Assembly: GCA_018267965.1 (NCBI GenBank)
Contig: JAFDXK010000003.1
Coordinates: 62,001-126,000 of the forward strand
Length of the DNA: 64,000 nt
Direction of reading: 5' to 3'
Source: Bacteroidota bacterium
GTDB lineage: Bacteria > Bacteroidota > Bacteroidia > Chitinophagales > Chitinophagaceae
Shown: positions 26,250 to 35,395 of the stretch, one piece after another
How the letters are laid out: every line of letters starts with the position of its first letter
Position numbering within the stretch: position 1 is the stretch's first letter
Notes under the pieces: generated by a model
The model's input: only the letters and a program-made list of their open reading frames with translations
What the model was told of the DNA's origin: nothing
The model's database searches: none
Made by a program: the position numbers and the translations under genes

Positions 26250-27083
26250 ATGAGTAGCCGTAAATTAATTGGATACACTACAATGTTTTTTGCTGCAGCC
26301 GTTTTCATGGTAGTAGCTTGTAAAAAGAAAGATGCGCACGATCCTGCTAACCTTACTAAAGACGATGATAACTATGCTTATGATGATTCAAGAATTCAGC
26401 GCACCTTCGAAGATGTACAGTCTATTGGCGATGAGGCATTTAACACAAAAGCGGTAAACCTGAAAGGTGGCAGTATTTTAGGTGTGGGTTGTGCAACGGT
26501 TAATCTCGATACAGCTAAGAAAGCTATCACAATTGATTTCGGTAAAACAAATTGCCTTTGCAAAGATGGCAGGTACCGCAGGGGTATTATCTATGTTACT
26601 TATACCAAAAACTATAACGACTCGGGTTCTTACCATAACATCTCATTCAAAGATTACTATGTCGATGACAATATGGTTTCCGGTTCTAAAACAGTAGCCA
26701 ATATGGGTCCTGACCAATACGGCAGACTGTATTTTGGTGTACATATTGACGGCGGTTTGATTTTAGGCGATGGTTCGGGTACTATCAGCAGGGTGGGTTC
26801 TTACGTTCGTACCTTTCTCGAAGGTTCGGGCACTATTGCACCTGAAGATGATAAATACCAGATTACAGGTAGCGGTTCTCTTACACGCGCCAGTGGTAAA
26901 ACTTATACTGTGACTATTAAGAGCGGACTTGTATTGAAAACAAGCTGCAACTGGATAACTGAAGGTATTGTTGAATACGTTTACGCAGGCAGAACAACTT
27001 CTCTCGACTACGGTTTAGGTGGCTGTGACGACCAGGCAAAACTGAATGTGAACGGTAACTATAGCTGGATTACTTTAAGATAA
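26250..27083 (+). CDS. Putative lipoprotein of unknown function
   Basis: 277 residues. The N-terminus has a hydrophobic stretch (about 10-23) ending MVVAC-KKK, a Bacteroidota lipobox with the lipidated cysteine at 24. After an acidic linker (KDDDNYAYDDS) the rest is glycine- and serine-rich beta structure with four further cysteines (GVGCATVN, NCLCKDGR, KTSCNW, LGGCDDQ). No family was recognised. It is probably an outer-membrane-attached or surface lipoprotein. It is a single gene with its own terminator. Confidence 0.75.
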   Translation: MSSRKLIGYTTMFFAAAVFMVVACKKKDAHDPANLTKDDDNYAYDDSRIQRTFEDVQSIGDEAFNTKAVNLKGGSILGVGCATVNLDTAKKAITIDFGKTNCLCKDGRYRRGIIYVTYTKNYNDSGSYHNISFKDYYVDDNMVSGSKTVANMGPDQYGRLYFGVHIDGGLILGDGSGTISRVGSYVRTFLEGSGTIAPEDDKYQITGSGSLTRASGKTYTVTIKSGLVLKTSCNWITEGIVEYVYAGRTTSLDYGLGGCDDQAKLNVNGNYSWITLR

Positions 27084-27106
27084 TATCCAGTACAGAATAT
27101 CATTGG

Positions 27107-27134
27107 ACAGCAGCCTTACAGCTGCTGTTTTTTT
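27107..27134 (+). terminator. Terminator after lipoprotein gene
   Basis: Stem ACAGCAGC / GCTGCTGT with loop CTTACA, followed by seven T residues. Confidence 0.85.
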
Positions 27135-27167
27135 ATGTTATTTTGTATTTCATAAAATCATTCAACC

Positions 27168-27548
27168 ATGGCTAAAGAATTCATGTTGTACATACGCAAT
27201 GCAGGCAATGCAAAAGCTGCTTTATCTGCCGATGAACATCTGGCATTTGTAAAACAATGTGAAGTATATATCGGCGAACTGAAATCAAAAGACAAACTGA
27301 TAGCCGCACAACCTATAGTGCGCGAAGGTGTTGTTATTACAAAACAAAATGACAACTGGCAACAAATAGCAGTAGACCCGAACAAAGAAGTGCAGGTAAG
27401 CTATTACCACATAAAAGCAGACAGCATGGAAGAAGCCATAGCTATTGCAAAAGACAATCCGGAATTTGCGTACGTGCCTTCTGCAACTATTGAAGTACGC
27501 CCAATAAAAACTAAAGAAGAGCAGACGAATTTTGTGTATCCGAAATGA
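27168..27548 (+). CDS. YCII/DGPF-domain protein
   Basis: 126 residues, cytosolic. It begins MAKEFMLYIRN, and the C-terminal part has the YCII-like strand-helix pattern SMEEAIAIAKDNPEFAY followed by SATIEVRPI, where the conserved dipole Asp/Pro region of the YciI/DGPF ferredoxin-like fold is seen. Function is unknown; related proteins are small dimers sometimes linked to sigma-factor genes, none of which is nearby. Confidence 0.75.
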   Translation: MAKEFMLYIRNAGNAKAALSADEHLAFVKQCEVYIGELKSKDKLIAAQPIVREGVVITKQNDNWQQIAVDPNKEVQVSYYHIKADSMEEAIAIAKDNPEFAYVPSATIEVRPIKTKEEQTNFVYPK

Positions 27549-27590
27549 GGACCTGATTAACCACTATTTTTATCAATAAATAAATTGTTC

Positions 27591-28184
27591 ATGAACTTAA
27601 CATACCTGTATATATCATTAGCATTGGTCGTAGTAATAATTATCGGCTGTAATAGTAAGAGCAACACTAAAAACAACAACACTAATGACGACTCAACACA
27701 ACAAATGAAAGTTCATAAATTAGATAATAATCCGTACGAAGGTTTAAGAAATCAAGCGTTTAGTATTACTCCCGAGCAAATTGGCATAACACTAGATAAA
27801 AGCCAAACTAAAGTCTATGGCGTAATTATGGATTGGAATGTAGGCGATGGCGTTGTTACCCTTGTGTCATTTCTTTCCGGTGATGCAAGCATGTACTTAA
27901 GCTCAGGTGGCGCTGTCATTGGTGGAGGTCAGCACATCAATATAAAAAATGCAGCTTTATCATTTATTCACAAATCAGAAAGCGATTTAAAAAACGCATC
28001 AGAAAGTAAAACAAATGAATTACCTGGCAATGATGTAATAAAATTTTATTTGCTAACAAATAATGGAAGATTTGAATTGGAAGAAAAGATGGAGAATATA
28101 GAAAATAAGTCTTCGACACTCAGCTCCTTATTTGAAGAAGCTAATAAGGTTATTACAGAACTACGACTTACTTCAGGTAATTAA
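27591..28184 (+). CDS. Putative lipoprotein of unknown function
   Basis: 197 residues from the ATG at 27591 (MNLTYLYIS); an ATG two codons upstream is possible. The hydrophobic core ends in the lipobox IIIGC, followed by an Asn/Ser/Thr/Asp-rich linker. The middle carries a glycine-rich beta block (MYLSSGGAVIGGGQHI) and the end is helical and charged. No family was recognised. The stop lies 17 nt inside the convergent aminotransferase gene. Confidence 0.7.
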   Translation: MNLTYLYISLALVVVIIIGCNSKSNTKNNNTNDDSTQQMKVHKLDNNPYEGLRNQAFSITPEQIGITLDKSQTKVYGVIMDWNVGDGVVTLVSFLSGDASMYLSSGGAVIGGGQHINIKNAALSFIHKSESDLKNASESKTNELPGNDVIKFYLLTNNGRFELEEKMENIENKSSTLSSLFEEANKVITELRLTSGN

Positions 28185-29352
28185 TACAATCAATCAACAC
28201 CTCGCAAGCTTTCCTTATTTCTTCTTCTGTTATGTTCAGAGGTGGTGCTATGCGTATGCAATTGGAGGCAAATAAAAACCAATCGGAGAATACGCCTTTA
28301 TCAATACAGTTACTCAATACCTGCATCACTTTTTCAGCACTTTCCATTTCTATTGCCATCAGCAAGCCTTTGCTTCTTACAGCTTTAATTGTAGGGTGCG
28401 CTAATAATGATTTGAATAATGCTGCTTTCGATTCAACCTGTTGAATAATATTTTCATTCAGCAATACCTGCATCGCTGCCATGCCCGCAGCGCAGCTTAC
28501 AGGGTGTCCTCCGAAAGTTGTGATATGTCCCAATACAGGATTATCCGTAAATGCCTGCATATGCTGATGCGAAGAAATAAAAGCACCTAACGGCATACCA
28601 CCACCTAATGCTTTACCAAGTAGTAATATATCAGGCACCACATTATAATGTTCAAAACCCCAAAGCTCACATGTTCTGCCAAAGCCGCATTGAATCTCAT
28701 CAAATACTAACAGCGCTCCTGTTTCGGTACATTTTTTTCGCAGGGCTTTTATCCATTCAGTTTTGGGCTCAATTACTCCTGCTTCGGCTTGCACGGTTTC
28801 AACAACTACGCAAGCAGTGTTTTCATTAATAGCTTCTATCAGTTCTTTGCTGTTATAATCATAATGCCATACTCCCGGCATTAGCGGACGAAAGGCATTG
28901 CGCCAGTATTCATCACCCATAAGGCTTAGCGCACCTGTTGTGCTGCCGTGGTAGCTATTGTTACAAGCTATGATATCTGTTCTTCCTGTTATTCTCTTTG
29001 CCAGTTTGATGGCACCTTCTGTAGCTTCCGTACCCGAGTTGGTAAAATATACACAGTCGAGGCTGGGAGGCAGATGCTTTGTCAGCAATTGTGCATACAA
29101 CACCTGTGGGCTTTGCACTAATTCACCGTACACCATCACATGCATGTATTTTTCTGCCTGTTGTTTTACGGCATCCACCACCGCAGGATGGCAATGCCCG
29201 ATGTTACATACACTAATACCACCAATCAAATCGAGGTATGCCTTTCCATCCGCGTCATATAAGTAGCTTCCTTTTGCAGAAGTAATATGCAATCCCACCG
29301 GTGCGGGTGAGGTTTGTGCTACATGCTGTAAAAACAAATTACGGATGTTCAT
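28168..29352 (-). CDS. Class III PLP-dependent aminotransferase (acetylornithine-aminotransferase-like)
   Basis: 394 residues. Signature blocks are YLDLIGGISVCNIGHCHP, FTNSGTEATEGAIKLA, LLVFDEIQCGFGRT and the PLP lysine in LLLGKALGGGMPLGAFI. The family covers acetylornithine, ornithine and 4-aminobutyrate aminotransferases; no arginine genes are adjacent, so the substrate is open. It lies 4 nt after the cca gene on the minus strand and is the last gene of the tsaC-like/cca operon. Confidence 0.9.
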   Translation of the reverse strand: MNIRNLFLQHVAQTSPAPVGLHITSAKGSYLYDADGKAYLDLIGGISVCNIGHCHPAVVDAVKQQAEKYMHVMVYGELVQSPQVLYAQLLTKHLPPSLDCVYFTNSGTEATEGAIKLAKRITGRTDIIACNNSYHGSTTGALSLMGDEYWRNAFRPLMPGVWHYDYNSKELIEAINENTACVVVETVQAEAGVIEPKTEWIKALRKKCTETGALLVFDEIQCGFGRTCELWGFEHYNVVPDILLLGKALGGGMPLGAFISSHQHMQAFTDNPVLGHITTFGGHPVSCAAGMAAMQVLLNENIIQQVESKAALFKSLLAHPTIKAVRSKGLLMAIEMESAEKVMQVLSNCIDKGVFSDWFLFASNCIRIAPPLNITEEEIRKACEVLIDCINYLK

Positions 29353-29356
29353 GCCA

Positions 29357-30772
29357 CTACTTTTTTTCTATGCCTAACTCTTTTGCTTTCGCTATTACAA
29401 ACTGATATGCTGCATCATAATTATTCGGTATCACACCATCCAGTATAGCTTCGCGTACCGCAGTTTTCAATACACCTACATCACGTGATGGTTGTAGATT
29501 GAACAGTTGCATAATCTCTGCACCATCAATAGGGGGTTGCCAGTTGCGTATCTTATCACTCTCCTCTACTTCTTTCAGGCGTTCCTTTACCAATTCAAAG
29601 TTTTCGAGGTAGCGTTTTACTTTTTGCTTGTTCTTCGATGTGATATCACTTTCGCACAATATCATCAGGTCTTCCAGGTCATCGCCTGCATCAAACAGCA
29701 ATCGCCTCATGGCAGAATCGGTAATATCTTCTTTGGTCAAACTGATTGGGCGCAAATGTAGTCCTACCAGTTTTGCCACATATTTCATCTTATCATGCAG
29801 TGGTAGTTTCAATTGCTTGAATATCTTCGGCACCATTCTTTCTCCTACTGCATCATGTCCGTGAAATGTCCAGCCATGCCCTTGTTCAAAACGCTTGGTT
29901 GGGGGCTTGGCTATATCATGCAATAATGCAGCCCAGCGCAGCCAGAGGTCTTCGCTACGGTTGGCTACATTATCAAGCACTTGCAGTGTGTGGTAAAAAT
30001 TATCCTTATGCCCTTTCCCTTCTACTATTTCTACACCTGCCAGCTCTACCAATTGCGGAAAGAATTCTTTTAATAACCCGGAACGATATAATAAATCAAA
30101 ACCAATTGATGGTTTTGGTGTCAGCATTATTTTATTCAGCTCATCTGCAATACGTTCTGCCGATACTATTTTGATGCGTTGTTTGTTTCGGGCAATCGCA
30201 TCAAATGTTTCAGGTAATATTTCAAAATGCAATTGATTGGCAAACCTGATGCAACGCATCATCCTCAGCGGGTCATCTGAAAAAGTGATATCCGGGTCCA
30301 GCGGTGTGCGCAATATCTTGTCCTCTAAATCCTTCAAACCATTGAACGGGTCAACCAGTTTGCCATAGTCTTTTTTATTCAGGCTGATGGCTAAAGCGTT
30401 TACTGTAAAATCGCGCCTGTTCTGGTCATCTACTAACGTACCTGCATCTACTTCTGGCTTGCGCGAATGTTCCGCGTAGGATTCTTTCCTTGCACCTACA
30501 AACTCTACATCAAAATCATTGATACGAAATTGTGCAGTACCAAAGTTTTTAAAGAAACTAACTGTTGGCTTTTTAGGAAAAGTCTCTGCTACAGCATGCG
30601 CCAACGCAATACCATCACCTACACATACTATATCGGCGTCTTTTGTTTTGCGGTTCAATAATTTATCGCGCACAAAACCGCCTATCAGGTAACACTCTAC
30701 ATTCATTTGTTGTGCTGCCTTCCCTATCCTGTCGAATAAGCTCAATTCTTCTTGTGTACAGTTTATATCCAT
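29357..30772 (-). CDS. cca: tRNA nucleotidyltransferase (CCA/poly(A) polymerase family) with HD domain
   Basis: 471 residues. The nucleotidyltransferase core shows CYLIGGFVRDKLLNRKTKDA with the D-x-D metal site in KDADIVCVG, then RRDFTVNALA and the RNA-binding block DPLRMMRCIRFANQL. A C-terminal HD phosphohydrolase domain is marked by WAALLHDIAKPPTKRFE. The enzyme adds or repairs the CCA end of tRNAs in the cytosol, which fits the tRNA gene here that does not encode a full CCA. It lies between a tsaC-like gene and an aminotransferase gene with small gaps. Confidence 0.93.
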   Translation of the reverse strand: MDINCTQEELSLFDRIGKAAQQMNVECYLIGGFVRDKLLNRKTKDADIVCVGDGIALAHAVAETFPKKPTVSFFKNFGTAQFRINDFDVEFVGARKESYAEHSRKPEVDAGTLVDDQNRRDFTVNALAISLNKKDYGKLVDPFNGLKDLEDKILRTPLDPDITFSDDPLRMMRCIRFANQLHFEILPETFDAIARNKQRIKIVSAERIADELNKIMLTPKPSIGFDLLYRSGLLKEFFPQLVELAGVEIVEGKGHKDNFYHTLQVLDNVANRSEDLWLRWAALLHDIAKPPTKRFEQGHGWTFHGHDAVGERMVPKIFKQLKLPLHDKMKYVAKLVGLHLRPISLTKEDITDSAMRRLLFDAGDDLEDLMILCESDITSKNKQKVKRYLENFELVKERLKEVEESDKIRNWQPPIDGAEIMQLFNLQPSRDVGVLKTAVREAILDGVIPNNYDAAYQFVIAKAKELGIEKK

Positions 30773-30797
30773 TCGGTGGTAAAGCTAAAACAAGTAT

Positions 30798-31370
30798 TTA
30801 GGGACGTAAAACTTTTATCTCTCCATCATCATCTATTTTCACCAGGCTCGATGGTTGTCTTGCAACCATATCATCCTGCCTGTATTGTACCACATAATCA
30901 ACGGATTGTTTTATGCTGTCCGTTACATCATTAAATGTTGCCGGGCTGGGTTGTCCGCTGAGGTTGGCAGAAGTTGATACCAAAGGTTTGCGCAATCTTT
31001 TAATCAATGCCTTGCAAAACGGGTCATCCGTTACCCTGATGGCTATACTCCCATCTTCAGCTGTGAGCATGTCCGGCAAATCAACCGCACCCTCATATAT
31101 TACAGTTGTGGGCTTTTCAAATGCATCCACCATGGCAATAATGTCAGGCGGGGGTGCAGCAACGTACTGCAATACATCCTTACTTTCAGCCAGCAGTATG
31201 ATAAAGCTCTTGTCTTTGGGCCTTTGTTTTATATTATATATCTTTTCTATAGCTTCCTCATTCAGCGCATCACAACCTATACCCCATATCGTATCTGTCG
31301 GATAAAGGATGGTACCACCCGAATCCAGTGCTTTAATACATTCTTTTATATCTATTTCAAAATCTATCAT
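30798..31370 (-). CDS. Threonylcarbamoyl-AMP synthase, Sua5/YciO/YrdC family
   Basis: 190 residues, a single YrdC domain. The typical blocks are GGTILYPTDTIWGIGCDA, KIYNIKQRPKDKSFIILL, and SIAIRVTDDPFC followed by PLVSTSANLSGQPSP. The enzyme makes threonylcarbamoyl-AMP for the t6A modification at position 37 of ANN-decoding tRNAs. It is the first gene of the operon with cca, so both deal with tRNA maturation. No long Sua5 extension is present. Confidence 0.92.
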   Translation of the reverse strand: MIDFEIDIKECIKALDSGGTILYPTDTIWGIGCDALNEEAIEKIYNIKQRPKDKSFIILLAESKDVLQYVAAPPPDIIAMVDAFEKPTTVIYEGAVDLPDMLTAEDGSIAIRVTDDPFCKALIKRLRKPLVSTSANLSGQPSPATFNDVTDSIKQSVDYVVQYRQDDMVARQPSSLVKIDDDGEIKVLRP

Positions 31371-31480
31371 ATTTCTATGCCTATTTCAGTTTTTATCTCT
31401 AAATTTGAAATCCTGGCAAAAATAACATACTTAACAGGGGTTTAACACACCTTTTAAGTCTTGCTGGCTGTCTTAGGTAT

Positions 31481-31488
31481 TAAATTTG
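31481..31488 (+). promoter_or_regulatory. -7 element of DUF1573 pair
   Basis: TAAATTTG with a TTG 17 bp upstream. It lies after the longest in-frame start (31461) and so supports the ATG at 31518. Confidence 0.45.
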
Positions 31489-31517
31489 TAATTATTATCG
31501 TAAAAAGTTCTACAACA

Positions 31518-31994
31518 ATGAAAAAATTATTACTTACGCTGAGCCTGGCTATTGTAGCTACAGGTATGACTTACGCTCAAGAAAAACCTCAAACGGCTGC
31601 AACAACACCTCCTCCGCAGGAGTCAGCTTCTACCTTGAAACCTGAAAACCTGGAATTCAAAGATGAGATCCATGATTTTGGTACAGTAGCCGAAGGTGGT
31701 GACATCACTTATGAATTTGCTTTCAAAAACACAGGTAAAGAGCCAATCATCATCAATTCGGTGAATGTGTCTTGCGGTTGTACAACACCTACAGCTCCGA
31801 AAGATCCGATTTTACCGGGTAAAAAAGGAACTATCCCTGTAACTTACCATACACAAGGACGTGTAGGCCAGTTCAACAAAGCTATTACTGTTGTATCTAA
31901 TGCAGGTACTAAAGTGATCACTATCAAAGGTACTGTTGAAAAAGCGCCTGAAAACTCAGCACCGGCTAACAAGTCGATGGTAAAAATGAACTAA
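31518..31994 (+). CDS. Secreted DUF1573 protein, copy 1
   Basis: 158 residues from the ATG at 31518, which gives a textbook signal peptide (MKKLLLTLSLAIVATGMTYAQ). After a Pro/Thr/Gln-rich linker comes a DUF1573 Ig-like domain: HDFGTVAEGGDITYEFAFKN, SCGCTTPTAPKDPILPGKKG and VVSNAGTKVITIKGTVE. The paired cysteines in CGC are conserved in the family. The protein is probably periplasmic or on the surface, function unknown. A second copy follows after 35 nt. Confidence 0.88.
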   Translation: MKKLLLTLSLAIVATGMTYAQEKPQTAATTPPPQESASTLKPENLEFKDEIHDFGTVAEGGDITYEFAFKNTGKEPIIINSVNVSCGCTTPTAPKDPILPGKKGTIPVTYHTQGRVGQFNKAITVVSNAGTKVITIKGTVEKAPENSAPANKSMVKMN

Positions 31995-32029
31995 GAGAAT
32001 TTATTCTTTTATAAACATAAGACAGGAAT

Positions 32030-32446
32030 ATGAAACAGTTGATTGTATCAATAATGTTGGTTGCTGTGGCATTCGTTGCTAAAGCACAACAAGCAGAATT
32101 CAAATTCAAAGATGGTGACACTCACGATTTCGGTACGCTGAAAGAAGGCCCTGTTGCTGAATATGCTTTTGAATTCACCAACGTAGGTAAAGAACCTTTG
32201 ATTATTGTAGATGCTAAAGCAGATTGCGGTTGTACTACGCCAGAGTGGCCAAAGCCACCCATTATGCCAGGCAAAACAGGAAAGATCATTGTTCGTTACA
32301 CTACGCAAGGTCACGTAGCTCCATTCAACAAACACATTTACGTAAAATCAAACGCAAAAGTGCCCGGCGACAGAGAACGTTACGACCTGCAAATTAAAGG
32401 TGTTGTTGTAGCAGCAAAAGATCCTGAGCCTGCAAAACACAATTAG
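32030..32446 (+). CDS. Secreted DUF1573 protein, copy 2
   Basis: 138 residues with signal peptide ending VAKAQ. The same fold as copy 1 without the proline-rich linker: HDFGTLKEGPVAEYAFEFTN, DCGCTTPEWPKPPIMPGKTG and a C-terminal IKGVVV strand. It is a tandem paralog in the same transcription unit, which ends at the terminator at 32475. Confidence 0.88.
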   Translation: MKQLIVSIMLVAVAFVAKAQQAEFKFKDGDTHDFGTLKEGPVAEYAFEFTNVGKEPLIIVDAKADCGCTTPEWPKPPIMPGKTGKIIVRYTTQGHVAPFNKHIYVKSNAKVPGDRERYDLQIKGVVVAAKDPEPAKHN

Positions 32447-32474
32447 TTTTTGACAACATTTCATGAATAATAGA

Positions 32475-32505
32475 TAGTCCTGCAAAATTGCGGGACTATT
32501 TTTTT
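32475..32505 (+). terminator. Terminator after DUF1573 pair
   Basis: Stem TAGTCC(T)GC / GC(G)GGACTA followed by seven T residues. Confidence 0.85.
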
Positions 32506-32518
32506 ATGCCTAATTTTG
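32488..32518 (+). promoter_or_regulatory. Promoter of aminotransferase gene, overlapping a terminator
   Basis: TTG at 32488-32490, 20-bp spacer, TAATTTTG at 32511-32518. The -33 lies inside the terminator hairpin and the -7 ends 4 nt before the ATG at 32523, so the message would be leaderless or nearly so. Confidence 0.5.
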
Positions 32519-32522
32519 CGCC

Positions 32523-33710
32523 ATGCCAGTAATATCGCATCGCGGGGCCCAGATGCCCCCTTCTCCCATTCGTAAGTTAGTACCCTTTGCAGAAGCTGCT
32601 AAAAAACGTGGTACTAAAGTTTACCACCTGAATATAGGCCAGCCTGATATTGAAACACCTAAAGCCATTATGGACGCTGTGCGTAATGTCAAAATGAAAG
32701 TGCTGGAATATAGCCACAGCGCCGGCATGGAAAGCTATCGTAAGAAACTGGTGGAATATTATAAGCGCAATAACATAGATATTAATCACAACCAGATAAT
32801 TGTTACTACAGGTGGCTCTGAAGCTATCCTGTTTGCCATTATGAGTTGTATGGACCCGGGCGATGAGATCATCATACCGGAACCTTTCTATGCTAACTAT
32901 AACGGATTTGGTACCAGTGCAGGTGTAAAAGTAGTGCCTATACCTTCTTCTATCGAAACAGGTTTTGCGCTACCACCGATTGAGGCATTTGAGAAGGCCG
33001 TTACTACCCGTACCAAAGCCATCATGATTTGCAATCCTAATAATCCTACAGGTTATTTGTACAGCAAAGAAGAGCTGGAAGTGCTAAAGGAAATATGTTT
33101 GAAGCATGACCTCTTCCTTTTTAGTGATGAGGCTTATCGTGAATTTTGCTACGACGGCCGTAAACATATTTCCGCACTTTCATTAGAAGGGCTGGAAGAA
33201 CACGCTATCCTTATGGATACTATTTCTAAACGTTATAGTGCCTGCGGTGGACGTATAGGTGCATTTGTTACTAAGAATCAACAAGTGCTGGATGCTGCAA
33301 TGAAATTTGCACAGGCACGTCTTAGCCCGCCATCATTCGCACAGATATTAGGTGAGGCTGCCGTTGACTTACCACTGAATTATTTTGACGAAGTACATGC
33401 TGAATATAATGCCCGCCGCGATTTGCTGGTAAAACGCCTGCAAGCTATGCCTGGTGTTACCTGCCCGCTACCGGGTGGTGCATTCTATGCAATGGCAAAA
33501 CTACCCGTTGATGACAGCGAACGTTTCTGCCAATGGTTGCTGGAAGAGTTTTCATATAACGGTGCAACAGTAATGATGGCACCTGCTGCAGGTTTCTATG
33601 CTACGCCTGGCAAAGGCCGTAACGAAGTACGATTGGCTTATGTACTAAATACAGAAGACATAAATGCTGCAATGGACTGTTTAGAACAAGCTTTAAAAGA
33701 ATATAAATAA
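32523..33710 (+). CDS. Class I PLP-dependent aminotransferase (aspartate-aminotransferase-like)
   Basis: 395 residues. Seen are YHLNIGQPDIETPKAIMDA, the substrate-binding CNPNNPTGYLYSKEE, FSDEAYREFCYDG and the PLP lysine in DTISKRYSACGGRIGAF. The C-terminal RNEVRLAYV supplies the carboxylate-binding arginine. It is cytosolic. Substrate preference (Asp, aromatic or branched) cannot be read from sequence alone. It is a single gene between two terminators. Confidence 0.9.
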   Translation: MPVISHRGAQMPPSPIRKLVPFAEAAKKRGTKVYHLNIGQPDIETPKAIMDAVRNVKMKVLEYSHSAGMESYRKKLVEYYKRNNIDINHNQIIVTTGGSEAILFAIMSCMDPGDEIIIPEPFYANYNGFGTSAGVKVVPIPSSIETGFALPPIEAFEKAVTTRTKAIMICNPNNPTGYLYSKEELEVLKEICLKHDLFLFSDEAYREFCYDGRKHISALSLEGLEEHAILMDTISKRYSACGGRIGAFVTKNQQVLDAAMKFAQARLSPPSFAQILGEAAVDLPLNYFDEVHAEYNARRDLLVKRLQAMPGVTCPLPGGAFYAMAKLPVDDSERFCQWLLEEFSYNGATVMMAPAAGFYATPGKGRNEVRLAYVLNTEDINAAMDCLEQALKEYK

Positions 33711-33712
33711 CG

Positions 33713-33735
33713 AAAGCCCCGAAAGGGGCTTTTTT
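33713..33735 (+). terminator. Terminator after aminotransferase gene
   Basis: Stem AAAGCCCC / GGGGCTTT with loop GAAA and a T run. It covers the stop codon of the convergent adenine deaminase gene. Confidence 0.85.
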
Positions 33736-35371
33736 ATACTTCTACATTTGCAAACTGAAACTTAGCACCATCAAACAATCCTTTATCACTCAGTTTCAGA
33801 GCAGGTATCACCAACAATGCCATAAAAGACAAAGTCATATAAGGAGCTTTGAGTGATATACCCAGTTCTTTTGCTTTAGCATCTATAGCCGAATAAGCAG
33901 CAGCTACTTCATACCCTTCTTTATCGCTCATTAATCCGCCTACAGGCAATGGCATTACTTGCATATCATCACCATCTACCACCGATATACCGCCTTTACA
34001 ATCTATCAGAGCATTTACTGCATTGCATATAGATATATCATCAACACCCACAGCGATAATATTATGGCAATCATGCCCAACAGTAGAAGCTATTGCGCCT
34101 CTCTTCAATCCAAAATTCCTGATGAAAGCTGTGGCAACTGGCGCTTCAGGAGTATAACGATTTACAACAGCCAGTTTTAGTATATCATTTTCAATATCAC
34201 TTACTATACACCCATTCTCTGTTTTAGCTGGCAATTGCAATTCATTTGTTACAAGCTGCCCTTCAATAGCTTCTATAACCCTTATTGTTGGCGATAATGC
34301 AGATGTCTTTACAACAAAATCAGTTACATTCTTTTTATTGGCAGTGAAATTATTCAACAACGGCACTTCTACTCGGTTCAGTTTCGATTTACCACTCTCT
34401 GCTACCAGCTCTCCCTTGATATAAGTTTGCTGTACATCAAAATCTTCCAGGTTATTCACTACAACAAAATCAGCAGCATCACCAATCCTTAACAATCCCA
34501 CAGGCAGTTTATAATGCTGTACAGGATTTATACTTGCAGCCCTCAACACATCATACAAATCGTACCCATTTTGCAAAGACCGTTTTACTAATCCATTGAT
34601 GTGATGCAATACCAACTCATCAGGGTGTTTGTCATCGCTGCAAAACATAACTTTATCAGGATGCGATTGCAATAAACAATGCAATGCCTCATAGTTCTTG
34701 GCAGCACTGCCCTCACGAATGATGATGTTCATTCCTGCTGCTATTTTATCCAGTGCCTCTTCAAGGGTAAAACACTCATGGTCTGTTGTTATACCTGCCG
34801 ATGCATAATCTATAGCTTGCTGACCTCTCAATCCCGGGGCATGTCCATCTATAGGCTTACCTATACGTTTTGCAGCATCCAGCTTTGCCATCACTTCGGC
34901 ATCTTTAAACAACACACCTGGGTAGTTCATCATTTCTGACAGGTACCAGATATCAGGATTCCTCAAAAGTTGCTCGGTTGCTTTCGAGTCAATAACTGCA
35001 CCTGCAGTTTCAAAGAATGTTGCAGGTACACAAGAAGGTGCTCCAAAGAAGAATTTGAAATTAGTCTGTTTGCTGTTATCAATCATATACTGCACACCTG
35101 CTACTCCGCATACATTCGCAATTTCATGCGGGTCTGATACGGTAGCTACAGTACCATGCACAGTTGCCATCCTGGCAAACTCTGTGGGTACTAACATGGA
35201 GCTTTCAATGTGAATATGTGCATCTATAAAGCCCGGGAGAATATATTGTGCAGGAACATTTTTTGCCTCTTCAACATGAGCAATAACCCCATCCGTTACA
35301 GTAATGGTTGCAGGATACGTTTTGCGCTGATGCAGGTCAATCAAATGGCCTGAAATGGTAAATGATGGCAT
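33734..35371 (-). CDS. ade: Adenine deaminase
   Basis: 545 residues, family length. Amidohydrolase metal ligands are seen in PGFIDAHIHIESSM, HGTVATVSDPHEIANVCG, IDGHAPGLRG and TTDHECFTLEEA; the catalytic aspartate region is MFCSDDKHPDEL. The C-terminal block GRISVVDG-like (GGISVVDGDDMQVMPLPVGG) is typical of bacterial Ade. It deaminates adenine to hypoxanthine for purine salvage. A near-consensus -7 (TACCTTAG) lies just upstream on the minus strand. The hemoglobin gene is 24 nt upstream, so co-transcription is possible. Confidence 0.95.
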   Translation of the reverse strand: MPSFTISGHLIDLHQRKTYPATITVTDGVIAHVEEAKNVPAQYILPGFIDAHIHIESSMLVPTEFARMATVHGTVATVSDPHEIANVCGVAGVQYMIDNSKQTNFKFFFGAPSCVPATFFETAGAVIDSKATEQLLRNPDIWYLSEMMNYPGVLFKDAEVMAKLDAAKRIGKPIDGHAPGLRGQQAIDYASAGITTDHECFTLEEALDKIAAGMNIIIREGSAAKNYEALHCLLQSHPDKVMFCSDDKHPDELVLHHINGLVKRSLQNGYDLYDVLRAASINPVQHYKLPVGLLRIGDAADFVVVNNLEDFDVQQTYIKGELVAESGKSKLNRVEVPLLNNFTANKKNVTDFVVKTSALSPTIRVIEAIEGQLVTNELQLPAKTENGCIVSDIENDILKLAVVNRYTPEAPVATAFIRNFGLKRGAIASTVGHDCHNIIAVGVDDISICNAVNALIDCKGGISVVDGDDMQVMPLPVGGLMSDKEGYEVAAAYSAIDAKAKELGISLKAPYMTLSFMALLVIPALKLSDKGLFDGAKFQFANVEV

Positions 35372-35395
35372 GACAACAGAATAACACCTAAGGTA

